Below, in pieces: positions 17,501 to 27,365 of a stretch of 64,000 nt of DNA. This DNA is from Bacillus changyiensis (GTDB taxonomy: Bacteria > Bacillota > Bacilli > Bacillales > Bacillaceae), in the NCBI RefSeq assembly GCF_027706145.1, contig NZ_JAQFWW010000001.1:620001-684000 (forward strand), given 5' to 3'. Numbering within the stretch: the first letter of the stretch is position 1; every line of letters starts with the position of its first letter. Below the pieces are notes generated by a model. It did not search any database. It was not told where the DNA came from and was given only the letters and a program-made list of their open reading frames with translations. The translations under genes and the position numbers were made by a program.

Positions 17501-18066
17501 CCTTTAATTGACCGTAAAAAATTTATATTTTCTTCAGAGTGAACATGGTTATAGTGCATGACATAAAACAAGGCATCAGCTTGATATAGAATCGATGATG
17601 TCGAAAGAAGATGAGCATCATCAGTTGAATCAATTCCAGGTGTATCGATCAAGACACTATGCGGAGCAATCCGATGAAAAGCTCCTTCAATTTCAATCAT
17701 TTCAATTTGACTACCATCTTTACAATAGGCTTGTACGGTTTGTTTATCAAAGGAGCCTGAAATGAATCCCATTTTCCCATCTTGTGTATGGATTACGGTT
17801 TTGGGTTCCCCTTGGCGAATCAGGACAAGATTTGCGCTCGTTGGAATCGGGCTTGTCGGTAAAACGTCTTCTTGAAGAAGTGTATTTAACAATGAAGATT
17901 TTCCTGCTGAATAGTGGCCGGTCAATGCGATATACACTTCATTCTGAACCCATTTTCTAATAATCGCTGCAAGCTGAGCAGCCCGTTTTTCGTCTCCGTT
18001 TTTCTTCAATTGTTTGTAAATAACACCTGCTTTAGTCTTCAAACTGTCTTCTCTGTTTACATACAT
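14512..18066 (-). CDS. dynA: Double dynamin-like GTPase DynA
   Basis: 1184 residues, a tandem fusion of two bacterial dynamin-like proteins. First GTPase: GHYSAGKSSLLNTLL (P-loop, about 50-64), VLIDTPGIDS and IINQVDRHD. Second GTPase: GAFSSGKSSFVNALCG (about 612-627), IVDTPGAGSMN and VLNATD. Each is followed by long helical stalk regions. DynA tethers and fuses membranes, and in B. subtilis protects the membrane against pore-formers and phage. Both GTPase heads look intact. The length agrees with B. subtilis YpbR (about 1190). Confidence 0.93.
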   Translation of the reverse strand: MYVNREDSLKTKAGVIYKQLKKNGDEKRAAQLAAIIRKWVQNEVYIALTGHYSAGKSSLLNTLLQEDVLPTSPIPTSANLVLIRQGEPKTVIHTQDGKMGFISGSFDKQTVQAYCKDGSQIEMIEIEGAFHRIAPHSVLIDTPGIDSTDDAHLLSTSSILYQADALFYVMHYNHVHSEENINFLRSIKGKIPNIYCIINQVDRHDESETDFQVYKKQVVDMLLKEGITADQLFFTSATDINHQLNDLKQLQEILTHLQTQAEQQLLTNTEQKVSDILNEHIEMLIHNTDDELLEKMAALTKKLAALEVQLKDKEAIKKTVESHINKEIKSIIDNANLTPFEMREYAKAFLEANEKSFKKGFLFSKTKTREEKQKRQDTLLQDVQKRVQAEIDWHIIETFKTFAQQYEMKNGDFLTNLLNFSTKMTEDDLVKPLKKGATFSPEYVLNYTKELADNIRRTVKINAQVFIERFYQLVNEKEGQKTTILKKEYEHEKGKLIVLKEQLQLHEKAAHLKKIWKADVSGETVAADWFILKKDSLQDPLEIKRTDSTAFYQEPIHTEKGSIEIKSMSEYISLFIEFTQQLQDIPILKKQREEFLEKIERFQSRKFTLALFGAFSSGKSSFVNALCGKKVLPSSPTPTTATINKVTKPSATKRDGTADVVFKTETELMTELNQLLDGKMVKAKGRTFSEQLQHLLRKGRLDREQHLLTEHMLEAYSRFQDDIINQNTLTIPVDQLQQYAVDEKTACAVREVIVYLQTPMTNKGITIVDTPGAGSMNKRHSEVAFQYMNEADALLYLTYYQHAFSKADRSFLHKLGLIKDAFSMDKMFFVLNATDLAKSSDELATVEEYVKGELLKQGIQHPQIYHVSSKQELTGTTVPYNDFSRLRHDLSCFIEKGLTKAALDQLIYEGKKLCETIFHLHRSLHRSVQEADEEKKQIEKAYEAARSAILAAKLDDFVFLMTEKDIKEQCYYIQQRLFFYAHDLFKAEIHPGLQNGHWQANLQHTVKNCLKEYEFEFIQELKALDIRVANMMIKYADEQWISVTEQQNDNRYFSFHLTIESQDKEDEEQAEVSIGIETFADELKKYRTGKAFFQQNGKAVLIDALTARLKKMTDDWFKSERQVLLDRCKQRAENLQQMVTQTAMAQIAKQKESYFLEPLNSDEGEKIEKAYIAAKEYQEQLIKV

Positions 18067-18166
18067 GATTATTTTCTTCCCCTTTTAAAACATTGTTGTC
18101 ATTCATCCCTTACCCCTATTTTACACAACATTTCTCATATTTGCTTTAAGAGACACAAAAAAAGAA

Positions 18167-18189
18167 AACCCTAGGCTAGGCCTAGGGTT
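18167..18189 (-). terminator. Terminator of the Fur-box micro-ORF
   Basis: AACCCTAGGC and GCCTAGGGTT form a perfect 10-bp stem with a 3-nt loop. On the minus strand it is followed by TTCTTTTTTT, giving a textbook terminator 10 bp after the stop at 18199. Confidence 0.88.
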
Positions 18190-18198
18190 CCAATTTAT

Positions 18199-18288
18199 TT
18201 ATGCGGACCGCTTTGATATTCCTTTTAAGACAAATCCAATCATTAAGCTGTATGTACATACAGTTGCAAACAGAAAAAACGCAGTCAT
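18199..18288 (-). CDS. Fur-box-controlled 29-residue membrane peptide
   Basis: From ATG 18288 the frame reads MTAFFLFATVCTYSLMIGFV followed by LKGISKRSA, one transmembrane helix with a basic tail; an upstream ATG at 18300 would add MVRK. GGTGAG precedes the shorter start. It has its own perfect sigma-A promoter overlapped by a Fur-like box, and its own terminator, so it is an independent transcription unit. B. subtilis has a similarly small Fur-regulated peptide (FbpC, about 29 residues), but I cannot confirm homology. Confidence 0.65.
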   Translation of the reverse strand: MTAFFLFATVCTYSLMIGFVLKGISKRSA

Positions 18289-18305
18289 CTTTCTCACCAT
18301 CCTAA

Positions 18306-18355
18306 TGAGAATGTTTTTCACAATTTATTATAAATGAAATGAGAATCGTTTTCAA
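18306..18355 (-). promoter_or_regulatory. sigma-A promoter with two Fur-like boxes
   Basis: On the minus strand TTGAAA (18355-18350), a 17-bp spacer and TATAAT (18332-18327) form a consensus promoter. TGAGAATCGTTTTCA (18340-18354) matches the 7-1-7 Fur box TGATAATnATTATCA at 11 of 14 positions and overlaps the -35. TGAGAATGTTTTTCA (18306-18320) matches about as well just downstream of the -10. Confidence 0.7.
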
Positions 18356-18524
18356 TGTTAATTAGCAGATGTTACCCATTCAATTTCTTGATTAAATAAG
18401 TTGAGTTGATGTTATAAACTCGATTAAGTTTCATATTCACAGACTTTTTTCTGTTCATGGTGATTTTATCAATCTAAATCCCTATTCAATCAGATCGTAA
18501 AAAAACCCCACAAATCGTGAGGTT

Positions 18525-20452
<1,928 letters not shown>

Positions 20453-20466
20453 TTATCAAAAAAAAG

Positions 20467-20504
20467 CACTGCCCACTCGTTAAATTAATCGAGCGGGCAG
20501 TGCT
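20467..20504 (-). terminator. Riboswitch-controlled terminator upstream of xpt
   Basis: GCACTGCCCACTCG (20467-20480) and CGAGCGGGCAGTGC (20491-20504) pair with one wobble and a 10-nt loop. On the minus strand it is followed by eight T. It lies between the aptamer and xpt, so ligand binding should favour this terminator. Confidence 0.9.
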
Positions 20505-20552
20505 AAACAGAAAAAATCGGCTGTTTCCATACAGACGTTTTTACATCAAGCC

Positions 20553-20622
20553 CACTCATAGTCGGAACATTTACGGTGCCCGGTAGAAACTTGTGTGCCA
20601 TATTCACACGATTATATGAGTG
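20553..20622 (-). promoter_or_regulatory. Guanine (purine) riboswitch aptamer
   Basis: Minus-strand RNA with P1 formed by CACTCATA (20553-20560) and TATGAGTG (20615-20622). It contains the core ATAATC...TATGGC...TTTCTACCGGGCACCGTAAATG and CCGACTA. The base corresponding to position 74 is C, which selects guanine/hypoxanthine rather than adenine. P3 reads GTTCC where B. subtilis xpt has GTCC, leaving a one-base bulge. An extended -10 (TGTTATAAT) lies at 20637-20645. Confidence 0.93.
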
Positions 20623-20701
20623 ATATAATGTATCAAATTATAACAACTTTCTGTTGGAATGGAAAGATAAAATTCAAAAAAGAGTTTATCCTACAAAAAA
20701 A

Positions 20702-20720
20702 CCCTCCGACATTTGGAGGG
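20702..20720 (-). terminator. Terminator of ypwA
   Basis: CCCTCC and GGAGGG form a stem with a 7-nt loop; on the minus strand it is followed by TTTTTTTG. It starts 9 bp after the ypwA stop. Confidence 0.85.
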
Positions 20721-20728
20721 AATTTCAC

Positions 20729-22231
20729 CTATAGATACAATGTTGTATACTTTTCTTCTAAATAATGAATCAAATAACGGATATTTAACTCTTCACCTGT
20801 TGCAGTCTTTATCATATCAAGCGGTTTTTTTCTTTTCCCATGAATATGGACTCGTTCTGTAAGCCACTTTCTAATCGGCTGAAAATTGCCTTTTTCAATG
20901 AACTGATCAAATTCAGGAAGTTCTTCAAGCAGCTTTTCTCTCAGTTGAGCTGCATACATATAGCCGAGTGCATAGGAAGGAAAATAACCAAAACTACCGT
21001 CTGACCAGTGTACATCTTGTAAAATGCCTTCAGCATCATTAGGAGGTGTAATTCCCAAGTATGCTTCATATTTTTCATTCCACAGACTTGGTAATTCTTC
21101 TACTGATACTTCATCACTGTAAATGGCTTTTTCGATTTCATAGCGAACCATAATATGTAGCGGATAAGTCAGTTCATCTGCTTCAGTTCGAATCAATGAA
21201 GGTTTAGACTCATTAACTGCCCTGTAAAATGCATCAGCTGTCACCTGTTCAAATTGTTGGGGAGAGGCTTCTTTCATTTTATAAAAATATTGTTTCCAAA
21301 AGCCGCGATGTCTGGCAATAAAGTTTTCATAAAATAAAGACTGGGACTCGTGAATCCCCATTGAAGCACCGTCAAATAAATTTGTTCCGCTTAAAGCTTT
21401 ATCTACGTTCTGTTCGTAAATAGCATGCCCACATTCATGGATCGTTCCAAAAATAGCCGAACGAAAATCGCTTTCGTTAAACGAAGTAGTGACCCGGGCA
21501 TCCCCACTGTTGATTGTGATTTGGAAAGGGTGAACACTCTCATCAAGACGGCCAGCATCAAAGTCATAACCAAGTTTCTCTAAGAAGAAATGACATAGTT
21601 CACGTTGGCGTTCTTTCGGAAAATGTTTATAAACAAAACTTGTATCAGGTTTATTTGGACTGTCAGCAATTTTTTGGACGAGCGGAACGATGGACTTCCT
21701 TAATTCAGCAAATAATTGATCTAATGTATCGACTGTTACACCTGGTTCATATAGATCTAAAAGCGCATTATAAGGATGCCCATCATAACCCCAATATGTA
21801 ATAAAACGCTTGTTATATTCAATTAACTTTTCTAAGTATGGGGAAAACAGTGAAAAATCTGATGCTTTTTTTGCCTCTTCCCAAACCGATTCTGCTTTGG
21901 ATTTCAGGATCATATATTCTTTAAATTCATGTTCAGGAATCGTTTTATTACGTTCATACTCTTTTTTTGCTTCTTCAAGCGCTCTTAGTGTATCCTCTGG
22001 TAATTGCTCTTTTTGTTCAAACAAAACCGTTAAAAGTTCATTCATTCGTGCGGATGTTTTCATTTGATAAATATCAGCCGATAATTGCCCAATCGCTTCA
22101 AATCGTTCTTCTCTCGCTTTTTTCGGTGTACCAGTTCTCATATCCCAATACATTAACTTGTACGCTTGTTCATATTTACTAATTTTCTGTAATGTTTCTA
22201 AAAATTCTTCTTCATAAGCAAGTAAACTCAT
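20729..22231 (-). CDS. ypwA: Metallocarboxypeptidase YpwA (M32, Taq family)
   Basis: 500 residues from ATG 22231 (MSLLAYEEEFLETLQKISKY), preceded by GGGGGAG; the 23 extra residues upstream in the frame have no such site. The zinc motif HECGH is in IHECGHAIYEQNVDK, with HESQSLFYEN following and the conserved DARVTTSF and IRTEADELTYPLHIMVRYEIE regions. It is a cytoplasmic Zn-dependent carboxypeptidase with broad specificity. The length agrees with the B. subtilis protein (501). Confidence 0.95.
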   Translation of the reverse strand: MSLLAYEEEFLETLQKISKYEQAYKLMYWDMRTGTPKKAREERFEAIGQLSADIYQMKTSARMNELLTVLFEQKEQLPEDTLRALEEAKKEYERNKTIPEHEFKEYMILKSKAESVWEEAKKASDFSLFSPYLEKLIEYNKRFITYWGYDGHPYNALLDLYEPGVTVDTLDQLFAELRKSIVPLVQKIADSPNKPDTSFVYKHFPKERQRELCHFFLEKLGYDFDAGRLDESVHPFQITINSGDARVTTSFNESDFRSAIFGTIHECGHAIYEQNVDKALSGTNLFDGASMGIHESQSLFYENFIARHRGFWKQYFYKMKEASPQQFEQVTADAFYRAVNESKPSLIRTEADELTYPLHIMVRYEIEKAIYSDEVSVEELPSLWNEKYEAYLGITPPNDAEGILQDVHWSDGSFGYFPSYALGYMYAAQLREKLLEELPEFDQFIEKGNFQPIRKWLTERVHIHGKRKKPLDMIKTATGEELNIRYLIHYLEEKYTTLYL

Positions 22232-22320
22232 ATCGCTCCCCCTATCTTTCTGAATACATGCGAATGTAATCAGACTAATGGAAATATTTAAGAAAGTCAA
22301 CTTTTCTGCAATATTAAAAA

Positions 22321-22359
22321 GGCTAGTGAATTGGAGTTATAAAATCCAAATCACTAGCC
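22321..22359. terminator. Terminator of ypvA (bidirectional)
   Basis: GGCTAGTGA and TCACTAGCC form the stem, extended by TTGGA/CCAA, with a T-run on the minus-strand side. It starts 8 bp after the ypvA stop. Confidence 0.8.
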
Positions 22360-22366
22360 TCATTTA

Positions 22367-24307
22367 TTATTTGTCTAAATAAACAGGTTGAACAGGAAGA
22401 ACTGCTTCTACTTGATCGATAACACTCAATTCTTGATCAGTCGCAACAAAGATATGAATCATCCCCCGATCTTCATTGGTACGAATAAGTCTACCAATTC
22501 CTTGCCGAAGTCTTAACAGCATATACGGGAGATCGACCTCATGAAAGGCATCTTTTACACCGCTTCGTTTTGCCTCAAAAACAGGGTCTTGCGGTGGAAA
22601 AGGCAATGACCAAATCACCACATTTTGCAAAGATTCACCTGGAATATCAAGTCCTTCCCACAGGTGAACTGCACAAAGAGCTGACTCTTCAATGTTTTGA
22701 AATTTTTCAACGATCGTACTGATTTCTTCATCACCTTCGAAATAGACAGGAAACGGAAGATTCTGGTGTGTGACTTGTTGTTTGAAGACATCAAGTTCCT
22801 CAAAAGATGGAAATAGGATGAGTGTTCGTCCATTCAAGGCTTTCATGCTTTTGAACGTCTGATCTCCTTTTTCCGTTACATTTCCTTCCGTTAGGCGATG
22901 GATATATACTTTCATTTGCTCTTCGTAGTCATAAGGAGAGTCAACTGTAAGGGATAAATAATCGCGAATGCCAAGACTTTTTGCCAAATAATCAAAAGAA
23001 CCACTTTCCGACAATGTTGCTGACGAAAAAATATATGGCATTTGTTTAGCAAACACTTTTTCTCCAAGCACTTCAGAAACCGTTCTTGGCATAACGACAA
23101 AAGTTGCATCCTGTTCTTTTTGTTCAAGCCAGGAAATCGCTTGCTTTTGATAGAGAGAAAGTGAGTACGCCATTTGCTCGAGATATTCTTCGACAACAGC
23201 TAAAGCGTACTGATCCATCGTATATAGTTGACTTTCCAAAACAAGTGCTTCACCGATTTTTTCTAGTAAACGATATAGAGTGTCCGCTGCTTCTTTTACG
23301 CTCTGGTCGTCTTTGATGCGCAAGCGCTCTGACCCTTTTGCTTTCTCAGCATGGCTTGAAAGCAGTTGAAAAAATTGGTCATTGACATGGAGCGCCTCTT
23401 CAACAAGTTCGGCAAACTCTTCTCTGTTGTTATTACCGAGTAGACGTTCAAGAAACATTTCTAATGTCGTTTGTTTTACTCTGTATGTTAGCGCTTTTTG
23501 TGCTGCAAATTCTAAGAGATGCCCTTCATCAAACACAACCGAACTATGCTCAGGCAAAAGCGGAAGTTGACCTTCTCGTTTTCTTGCTTCTTCTGTCCAA
23601 ACATGCTCCATGTAGAAATCATGGGAACAAATAATGAAATCGGTTGATTTACGGTAATAATCCCTTGATAAAGTAAGTCCACAGCGGTGTCTCATATCAC
23701 AAGTAAGACAATCTTGAAACGAATCATACCCGATCTCATTCCACTCATCATTTGATAATGACGAATATTCTTTTCTTCCACCATATGGGTAAAATGATTG
23801 CATACCTTGAGACTCATGGACAAATGATGGCAAAGCTTCATAAAGGTCAAGCCATTTTTCATCATCAGAACCTTGCATCGTTTTCTCAAGTTTTTTCAAA
23901 CAAAGATATTGATCATGGGATTTACTAAGCCTTGTGTCAATCTTCAAACCAAGGTGCTCAGAAATTTTATAAATATCACCTTCTTTTTTGACAAGCTGTT
24001 CAATCAATGTTTCATCCGCACAAGCAATAATCGCCGGTTTCCCTGTGTACCTAGCATAACTGACAGCATAGAGAAGATAAACAAGCGTTTTTCCTGTTCC
24101 GACACCAGCTTCTGCAAACATGACCTTCTTTTCTTTAAATGCCCGTTCCAATTGAAAAGCCATAAATATTTGCTCGTCCCGCAAATCAAAGCCTTTTTCA
24201 GGAAGAATATCGTAAAATACATCACCAATCCAATTATTCAGTTCTTCATAAAAATTTTTTGTTTTTGTTAAAGAAAAAGGCAGACGAGATGCTGTCACCT
24301 GTTCCAA
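22367..24307 (-). CDS. ypvA: DinG/XPD-like ATP-dependent helicase YpvA
   Basis: 646 residues, superfamily 2. Motif I is AEAGVGTGKTLVYLL (about 60-74). Four cysteines near residues 200-210 (CLTCDMRHRC and an upstream Cys region) fit the Fe-S cluster of the XPD/DinG group. FDEGHLLE is the Walker B/DEAH-like motif and QGIGRLIRTNEDRG is motif VI. It probably unwinds branched or damaged DNA substrates. Two CAT triplets compete for the start; ATG 24307 has GGGGTTGG upstream. Confidence 0.88.
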   Translation of the reverse strand: MEQVTASRLPFSLTKTKNFYEELNNWIGDVFYDILPEKGFDLRDEQIFMAFQLERAFKEKKVMFAEAGVGTGKTLVYLLYAVSYARYTGKPAIIACADETLIEQLVKKEGDIYKISEHLGLKIDTRLSKSHDQYLCLKKLEKTMQGSDDEKWLDLYEALPSFVHESQGMQSFYPYGGRKEYSSLSNDEWNEIGYDSFQDCLTCDMRHRCGLTLSRDYYRKSTDFIICSHDFYMEHVWTEEARKREGQLPLLPEHSSVVFDEGHLLEFAAQKALTYRVKQTTLEMFLERLLGNNNREEFAELVEEALHVNDQFFQLLSSHAEKAKGSERLRIKDDQSVKEAADTLYRLLEKIGEALVLESQLYTMDQYALAVVEEYLEQMAYSLSLYQKQAISWLEQKEQDATFVVMPRTVSEVLGEKVFAKQMPYIFSSATLSESGSFDYLAKSLGIRDYLSLTVDSPYDYEEQMKVYIHRLTEGNVTEKGDQTFKSMKALNGRTLILFPSFEELDVFKQQVTHQNLPFPVYFEGDEEISTIVEKFQNIEESALCAVHLWEGLDIPGESLQNVVIWSLPFPPQDPVFEAKRSGVKDAFHEVDLPYMLLRLRQGIGRLIRTNEDRGMIHIFVATDQELSVIDQVEAVLPVQPVYLDK

Positions 24308-24399
24308 CCCCTAACTATCAAGATTTCAGAACTTTTATCCTATCACTTTCGATTTAGAAATTCAACAAGAAACCGTTTTACGAGAGGGGCGCTTAAAGC

Positions 24400-24570
24400 T
24401 TATTTCCAATCAATTGAATACGGTAAAAACGGATGATCAGTTGATTGCAGGTGGCTGATTGCATGAGCAAGGTTTTCTTTTGCATATGTAAGTTGCACTT
24501 TAGCCGAACCATCCAAACTAGATAATCCCTCTAGCGCTTTTTGAATCATTTGAATATGCTCGCTGTTCAT
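24400..24570 (-). CDS. 56-residue conserved-looking small protein
   Basis: MNSEHIQMIQKALEGLSSLD... ending HPFLPYSIDWK, 56 residues, soluble and helical. GAGGTGAATTT lies directly before ATG 24570. It is 92 bp upstream of ypvA on the same strand. I do not recognise the family; the good ribosome-binding site and amphipathic helices with a WK tail make it likely real. Confidence 0.6.
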   Translation of the reverse strand: MNSEHIQMIQKALEGLSSLDGSAKVQLTYAKENLAHAISHLQSTDHPFLPYSIDWK

Positions 24571-24724
24571 AAATTCACCTCATGATTTATTTCAATAATC
24601 CCGAGTATATGCAGGTTTATTTTGTTTTATACAAGTTGATGACTTTAAAACGTCACAACTTATTTTTCTGCTGTTAACCATCATGATATCTCGTTTCTGA
24701 AACTGTTAACTGCTTTTCCGCCTT

Positions 24725-25841
24725 CTACAACCAGTATGGACCAATCAGAATAAAACAAGCCAAAACAACAAATGGAACGGTATAACTTTTAAAACAGTAG
24801 ACTGCATAACCGAATGCTGCAGGTGCAAACACAATAAACAGCTGATTGATGGTCAAACCTACACTTACTGTTGTCGCAACAGCCTCTGATTTAGCTTTCA
24901 GGTAGGAGAACAATAAATAAACTGAACCAACCCATACCGAGAAAACCAAACGTGAAGGATAAGCTTAAAAGCAAAAGATCGTTTGACTGATGAGGTATCG
25001 CCAGAAAGATCATCAAAACAGCAGTTGACCAAATCGTTATTATTAAAGGTTTGATTCGGTTACCATCAAACAATGTATTACTCACCCAAAAAAGTATCAT
25101 TCTTCCACACATTCCCCCGACTAATGCTACACTTAACAACATACCTGATTCTGAAAGGGATTTATGGAGACCGTGATTTAAATAACTCATAAATGAGAGA
25201 CAATAATTAGTTGAACTGAAATCATGCTACAGCCAATTAAAAAAATCGGATATAGATACGTATCTTTTTTTATCAGGTTCACCTTTTCTTTCAATGTCAT
25301 CTGATCTTTGCTTTTTATAGCACAACCTTTGACATCCCTATAAAAGATTAAAAAGAGGACACCTCCGATAAAGGCAACCAACCTTGTACTAAAATGGCTT
25401 CATTTAACCCATAGCGACTGCTCCACCTAGTGGAATACCTGTTTGTCTGATCCACCTCTATTTTTACGTGGAAACCACTCTCCCTCCTGGTTGAGCGGTA
25501 CCATACCAAACACCAGTAAATCGTAAAATAATCAGTAAACTAAAAAAACTTTGTGCAAAGTAAGCAAGGGAAATATTTAATCCTAATAAAATAGCTCCCA
25601 ATCCAATACTCCAGCGCTTTCCATAACGATCCATCAAGTCACCTAAACAGATCATTGAGAAAATAGGCCCAATGTTAATAACAGAAACGATGATTCCTGT
25701 TTCAAAATGAGATAAATGCAATGATTGTTGATAAAAAGTCGCTAAAGGACCTGTTCCATAGGTTACAAAAGTAGCGCATCCCTGTGCAAAGGTTGCGATC
25801 ATTAATGCGATCCATTTATATTTACCCTGATCCCGCCTCAC
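24725..25841 (-). pseudogene. MFS transporter, multiply frameshifted
   Basis: Starting from GTG 25841 (VRRDQGKYKWIALMIATFAQ, with GAGGGA upstream) the frame encodes the first four helices, including the loop LGDLMDRYGKRWSIGLGAIL, and ends at 25464. The expected continuation WFPRKNRG and KQTGIPLGGAVA lies in other frames, and the rest appears as pieces at 25381-25187, 25190-24891 and 24949-24725. At least four frame changes and stops separate them, so the protein is not made. Related transporters include sugar and organic-acid permeases; the substrate cannot be told. Confidence 0.8.
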
Positions 25842-26027
25842 TTTATATCCCTCACTTACATATTTTTTACATTTCAAATCGTAACATCTTAAAAATGGGA
25901 ACACTAGAAATTTGCACAAGAAATGAAAGACAATGTGCTAAATATCTATATCATCTACCCAAACTATTCCATTCTTTTATCATATCTTGTAGAGAATTCA
26001 AAAATTAATAGACTGAGGTGGAGACTT

Positions 26028-26621
26028 ATGTATTATTACGGGCCGTATCAGAAAGATGACTGGGATTATCATGAATATCACGATTATGATCCCTATAAAA
26101 AAGAGCATGATATGAAATTTTATGATACACCTTGTATGAAAGATGGCTATGAGCCTTGTGGAAAATATCATCACCATTATGATGAACCTTGTGGAAAATG
26201 CCACGAGTATGGTTATGATAAACCTTGTCACCATTACGAAAAAGACTTTTATAAACCTAGCGAGAAGTATCATGAGTATGATGGAAAAGAAGATATCTAT
26301 TACCATGAGCATTATCATAAAGATTTTTATGAGCCTTGTGGGAAGCATGAGCACTATCATAAAGATTTTTATGAGCCTTGTGGGAAGCATGAGCACTATC
26401 ATAAAGATTTTTATGAGCCTTGCGGGAAGCATGAGCACTATCATGAACATGACAAGAAAGGCTATTATGAGCCTTGCGGAAAATATTACGAACATGAACC
26501 TTATAGGAAAGACTGTCATAGGCCTTGTAAGAGACATCATAGCCCATGTAAAAAACACTGCTCTAGACATGACAAAAAACGTCACTCATATAAAAAGAAA
26601 AATGAATCCTGGATTATGTAA
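26028..26621 (+). CDS. Tyr/His/Lys/Cys-rich repeat protein, spore-coat-like
   Basis: 197 residues from ATG 26028 (MYYYGPYQKDDWDYHEYHDY), with GAGGTGG 7 bp upstream; the longer frame from 25923 lacks a site. It is extremely rich in His, Tyr, Lys and Asp with regularly spaced Cys in EPCGK motifs, and has three tandem 14-residue units HEHYHKDFYEPCGK encoded by near-identical 42-bp repeats. No membrane segment or signal. Tyr/His/Cys-rich insoluble proteins are typical of Bacillus spore coats, and metal binding is plausible. A smaller protein of the same style is at 47469-47657. Confidence 0.7.
   Translation: MYYYGPYQKDDWDYHEYHDYDPYKKEHDMKFYDTPCMKDGYEPCGKYHHHYDEPCGKCHEYGYDKPCHHYEKDFYKPSEKYHEYDGKEDIYYHEHYHKDFYEPCGKHEHYHKDFYEPCGKHEHYHKDFYEPCGKHEHYHEHDKKGYYEPCGKYYEHEPYRKDCHRPCKRHHSPCKKHCSRHDKKRHSYKKKNESWIM
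26304..26429 (+). repeat. Three 42-bp tandem repeats
   Basis: Units at 26304-26345, 26346-26387 and 26388-26429 differ at only one or two positions (for example GAGCATTAT versus GAGCACTAT). They keep the reading frame and encode a 14-residue repeat. Such near identity implies recent expansion. Confidence 0.92.
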
Positions 26622-26649
26622 AAACTGCTTTAGGAAAACAACTAAAATA

Positions 26650-26668
26650 GGGAGGTAAGAGTCCTCCC
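26650..26668. terminator. Bidirectional terminator
   Basis: GGGAGG and CCTCCC with a 7-nt loop, flanked by AATA and TTATT, lie between the convergent Tyr/His-rich gene and the CAP-domain gene. Confidence 0.65.
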
Positions 26669-27271
26669 TTATTTGCTAATAAATTGTTGTGTCCAATAAT
26701 GTCTTCCTGTACCCCCAGCGGCATAACCTACACCTATATGGGTATATTGAGCACTTAAAATATTCGCTCTGTGACCAGAACTGTTCATCCACGATTGCAT
26801 AACAGTCTGCGGTGTTGACTGACCTTTTGCAATATTTTCACCAGCAGTCTTATAACTAATACCAAAAGCTTTAATCATTTGAAAAGGGCTTCCATATGTT
26901 GGGCTTTGATGTGAAAAATAGTTTTTATCTCTCATATCCATACTTTTGTATCTTGCCACCCTTGATAACTCCCAATCCTCTACTAGCGGCTTTAAACCTG
27001 CTTTTGCTCTTTCTTGGTTGACAAGTTGAATGACTTGCTTCTCTACAGATTTTTCCGTAATGGTTGGGATATTTACTTTTTGATTCGGATAAATTAAATC
27101 GGGACGTGGAATTTGCGGGTTGGCCCCGATGAGTTCCTTAATCCCAACCTGATATTTGACGGCTATTTTCCATAAGCTATCCCCTGGTTGGACTGTATAT
27201 GTTGTGGCTCCAAGAGCAACCACAGGAAAAAGGAATAGCGCTAATATACTTGTTAAACATATTTTTTTCAT
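26669..27271 (-). CDS. Secreted LysM-CAP domain protein (YkwD-like)
   Basis: 200 residues from ATG 27271, with AAAGGTGAAC upstream. Residues 1-23 are a signal peptide (KKICLTSILALFLFPVVALGA). One LysM domain follows (TYTVQPGDSLWKIAVKYQVG), binding peptidoglycan. The C-terminal CAP/SCP domain (about 75-198) has VNQERAKAGLKPL, YFSHQSPTYGSPFQM, AGENIAKG and WMNSSGHRANILS, with the conserved His/Glu positions present. Bacillus proteins of this layout are secreted or spore-associated; enzymatic activity is uncertain. Confidence 0.88.
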   Translation of the reverse strand: MKKICLTSILALFLFPVVALGATTYTVQPGDSLWKIAVKYQVGIKELIGANPQIPRPDLIYPNQKVNIPTITEKSVEKQVIQLVNQERAKAGLKPLVEDWELSRVARYKSMDMRDKNYFSHQSPTYGSPFQMIKAFGISYKTAGENIAKGQSTPQTVMQSWMNSSGHRANILSAQYTHIGVGYAAGGTGRHYWTQQFISK

Positions 27272-27332
27272 GTTCACCTTTCCTTTCCCACATAATTTAA
27301 CCCATTATGTTTAATTGATACCCAAATGAAAA

Positions 27333-27355
27333 AACTGCCGACAGTGTCGACAGTT
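27333..27355 (-). terminator. Terminator of ypsC
   Basis: AACTG/CAGTT with inner CGACA/TGTCG forms a hairpin followed on the minus strand by TTTTTT. It starts 11 bp after the ypsC stop. Confidence 0.75.
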
Positions 27356-27365
27356 CACATGTGAG

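Noticed and set aside
25998..26585. 195-codon minus-strand frame full of Met/Ile/Phe and the shifted plus-strand frame at 26143-26658
   Set aside because: Both are shadows of the Tyr/His repeat gene; long open frames arise from its TAT/CAT/AAA-rich codons.
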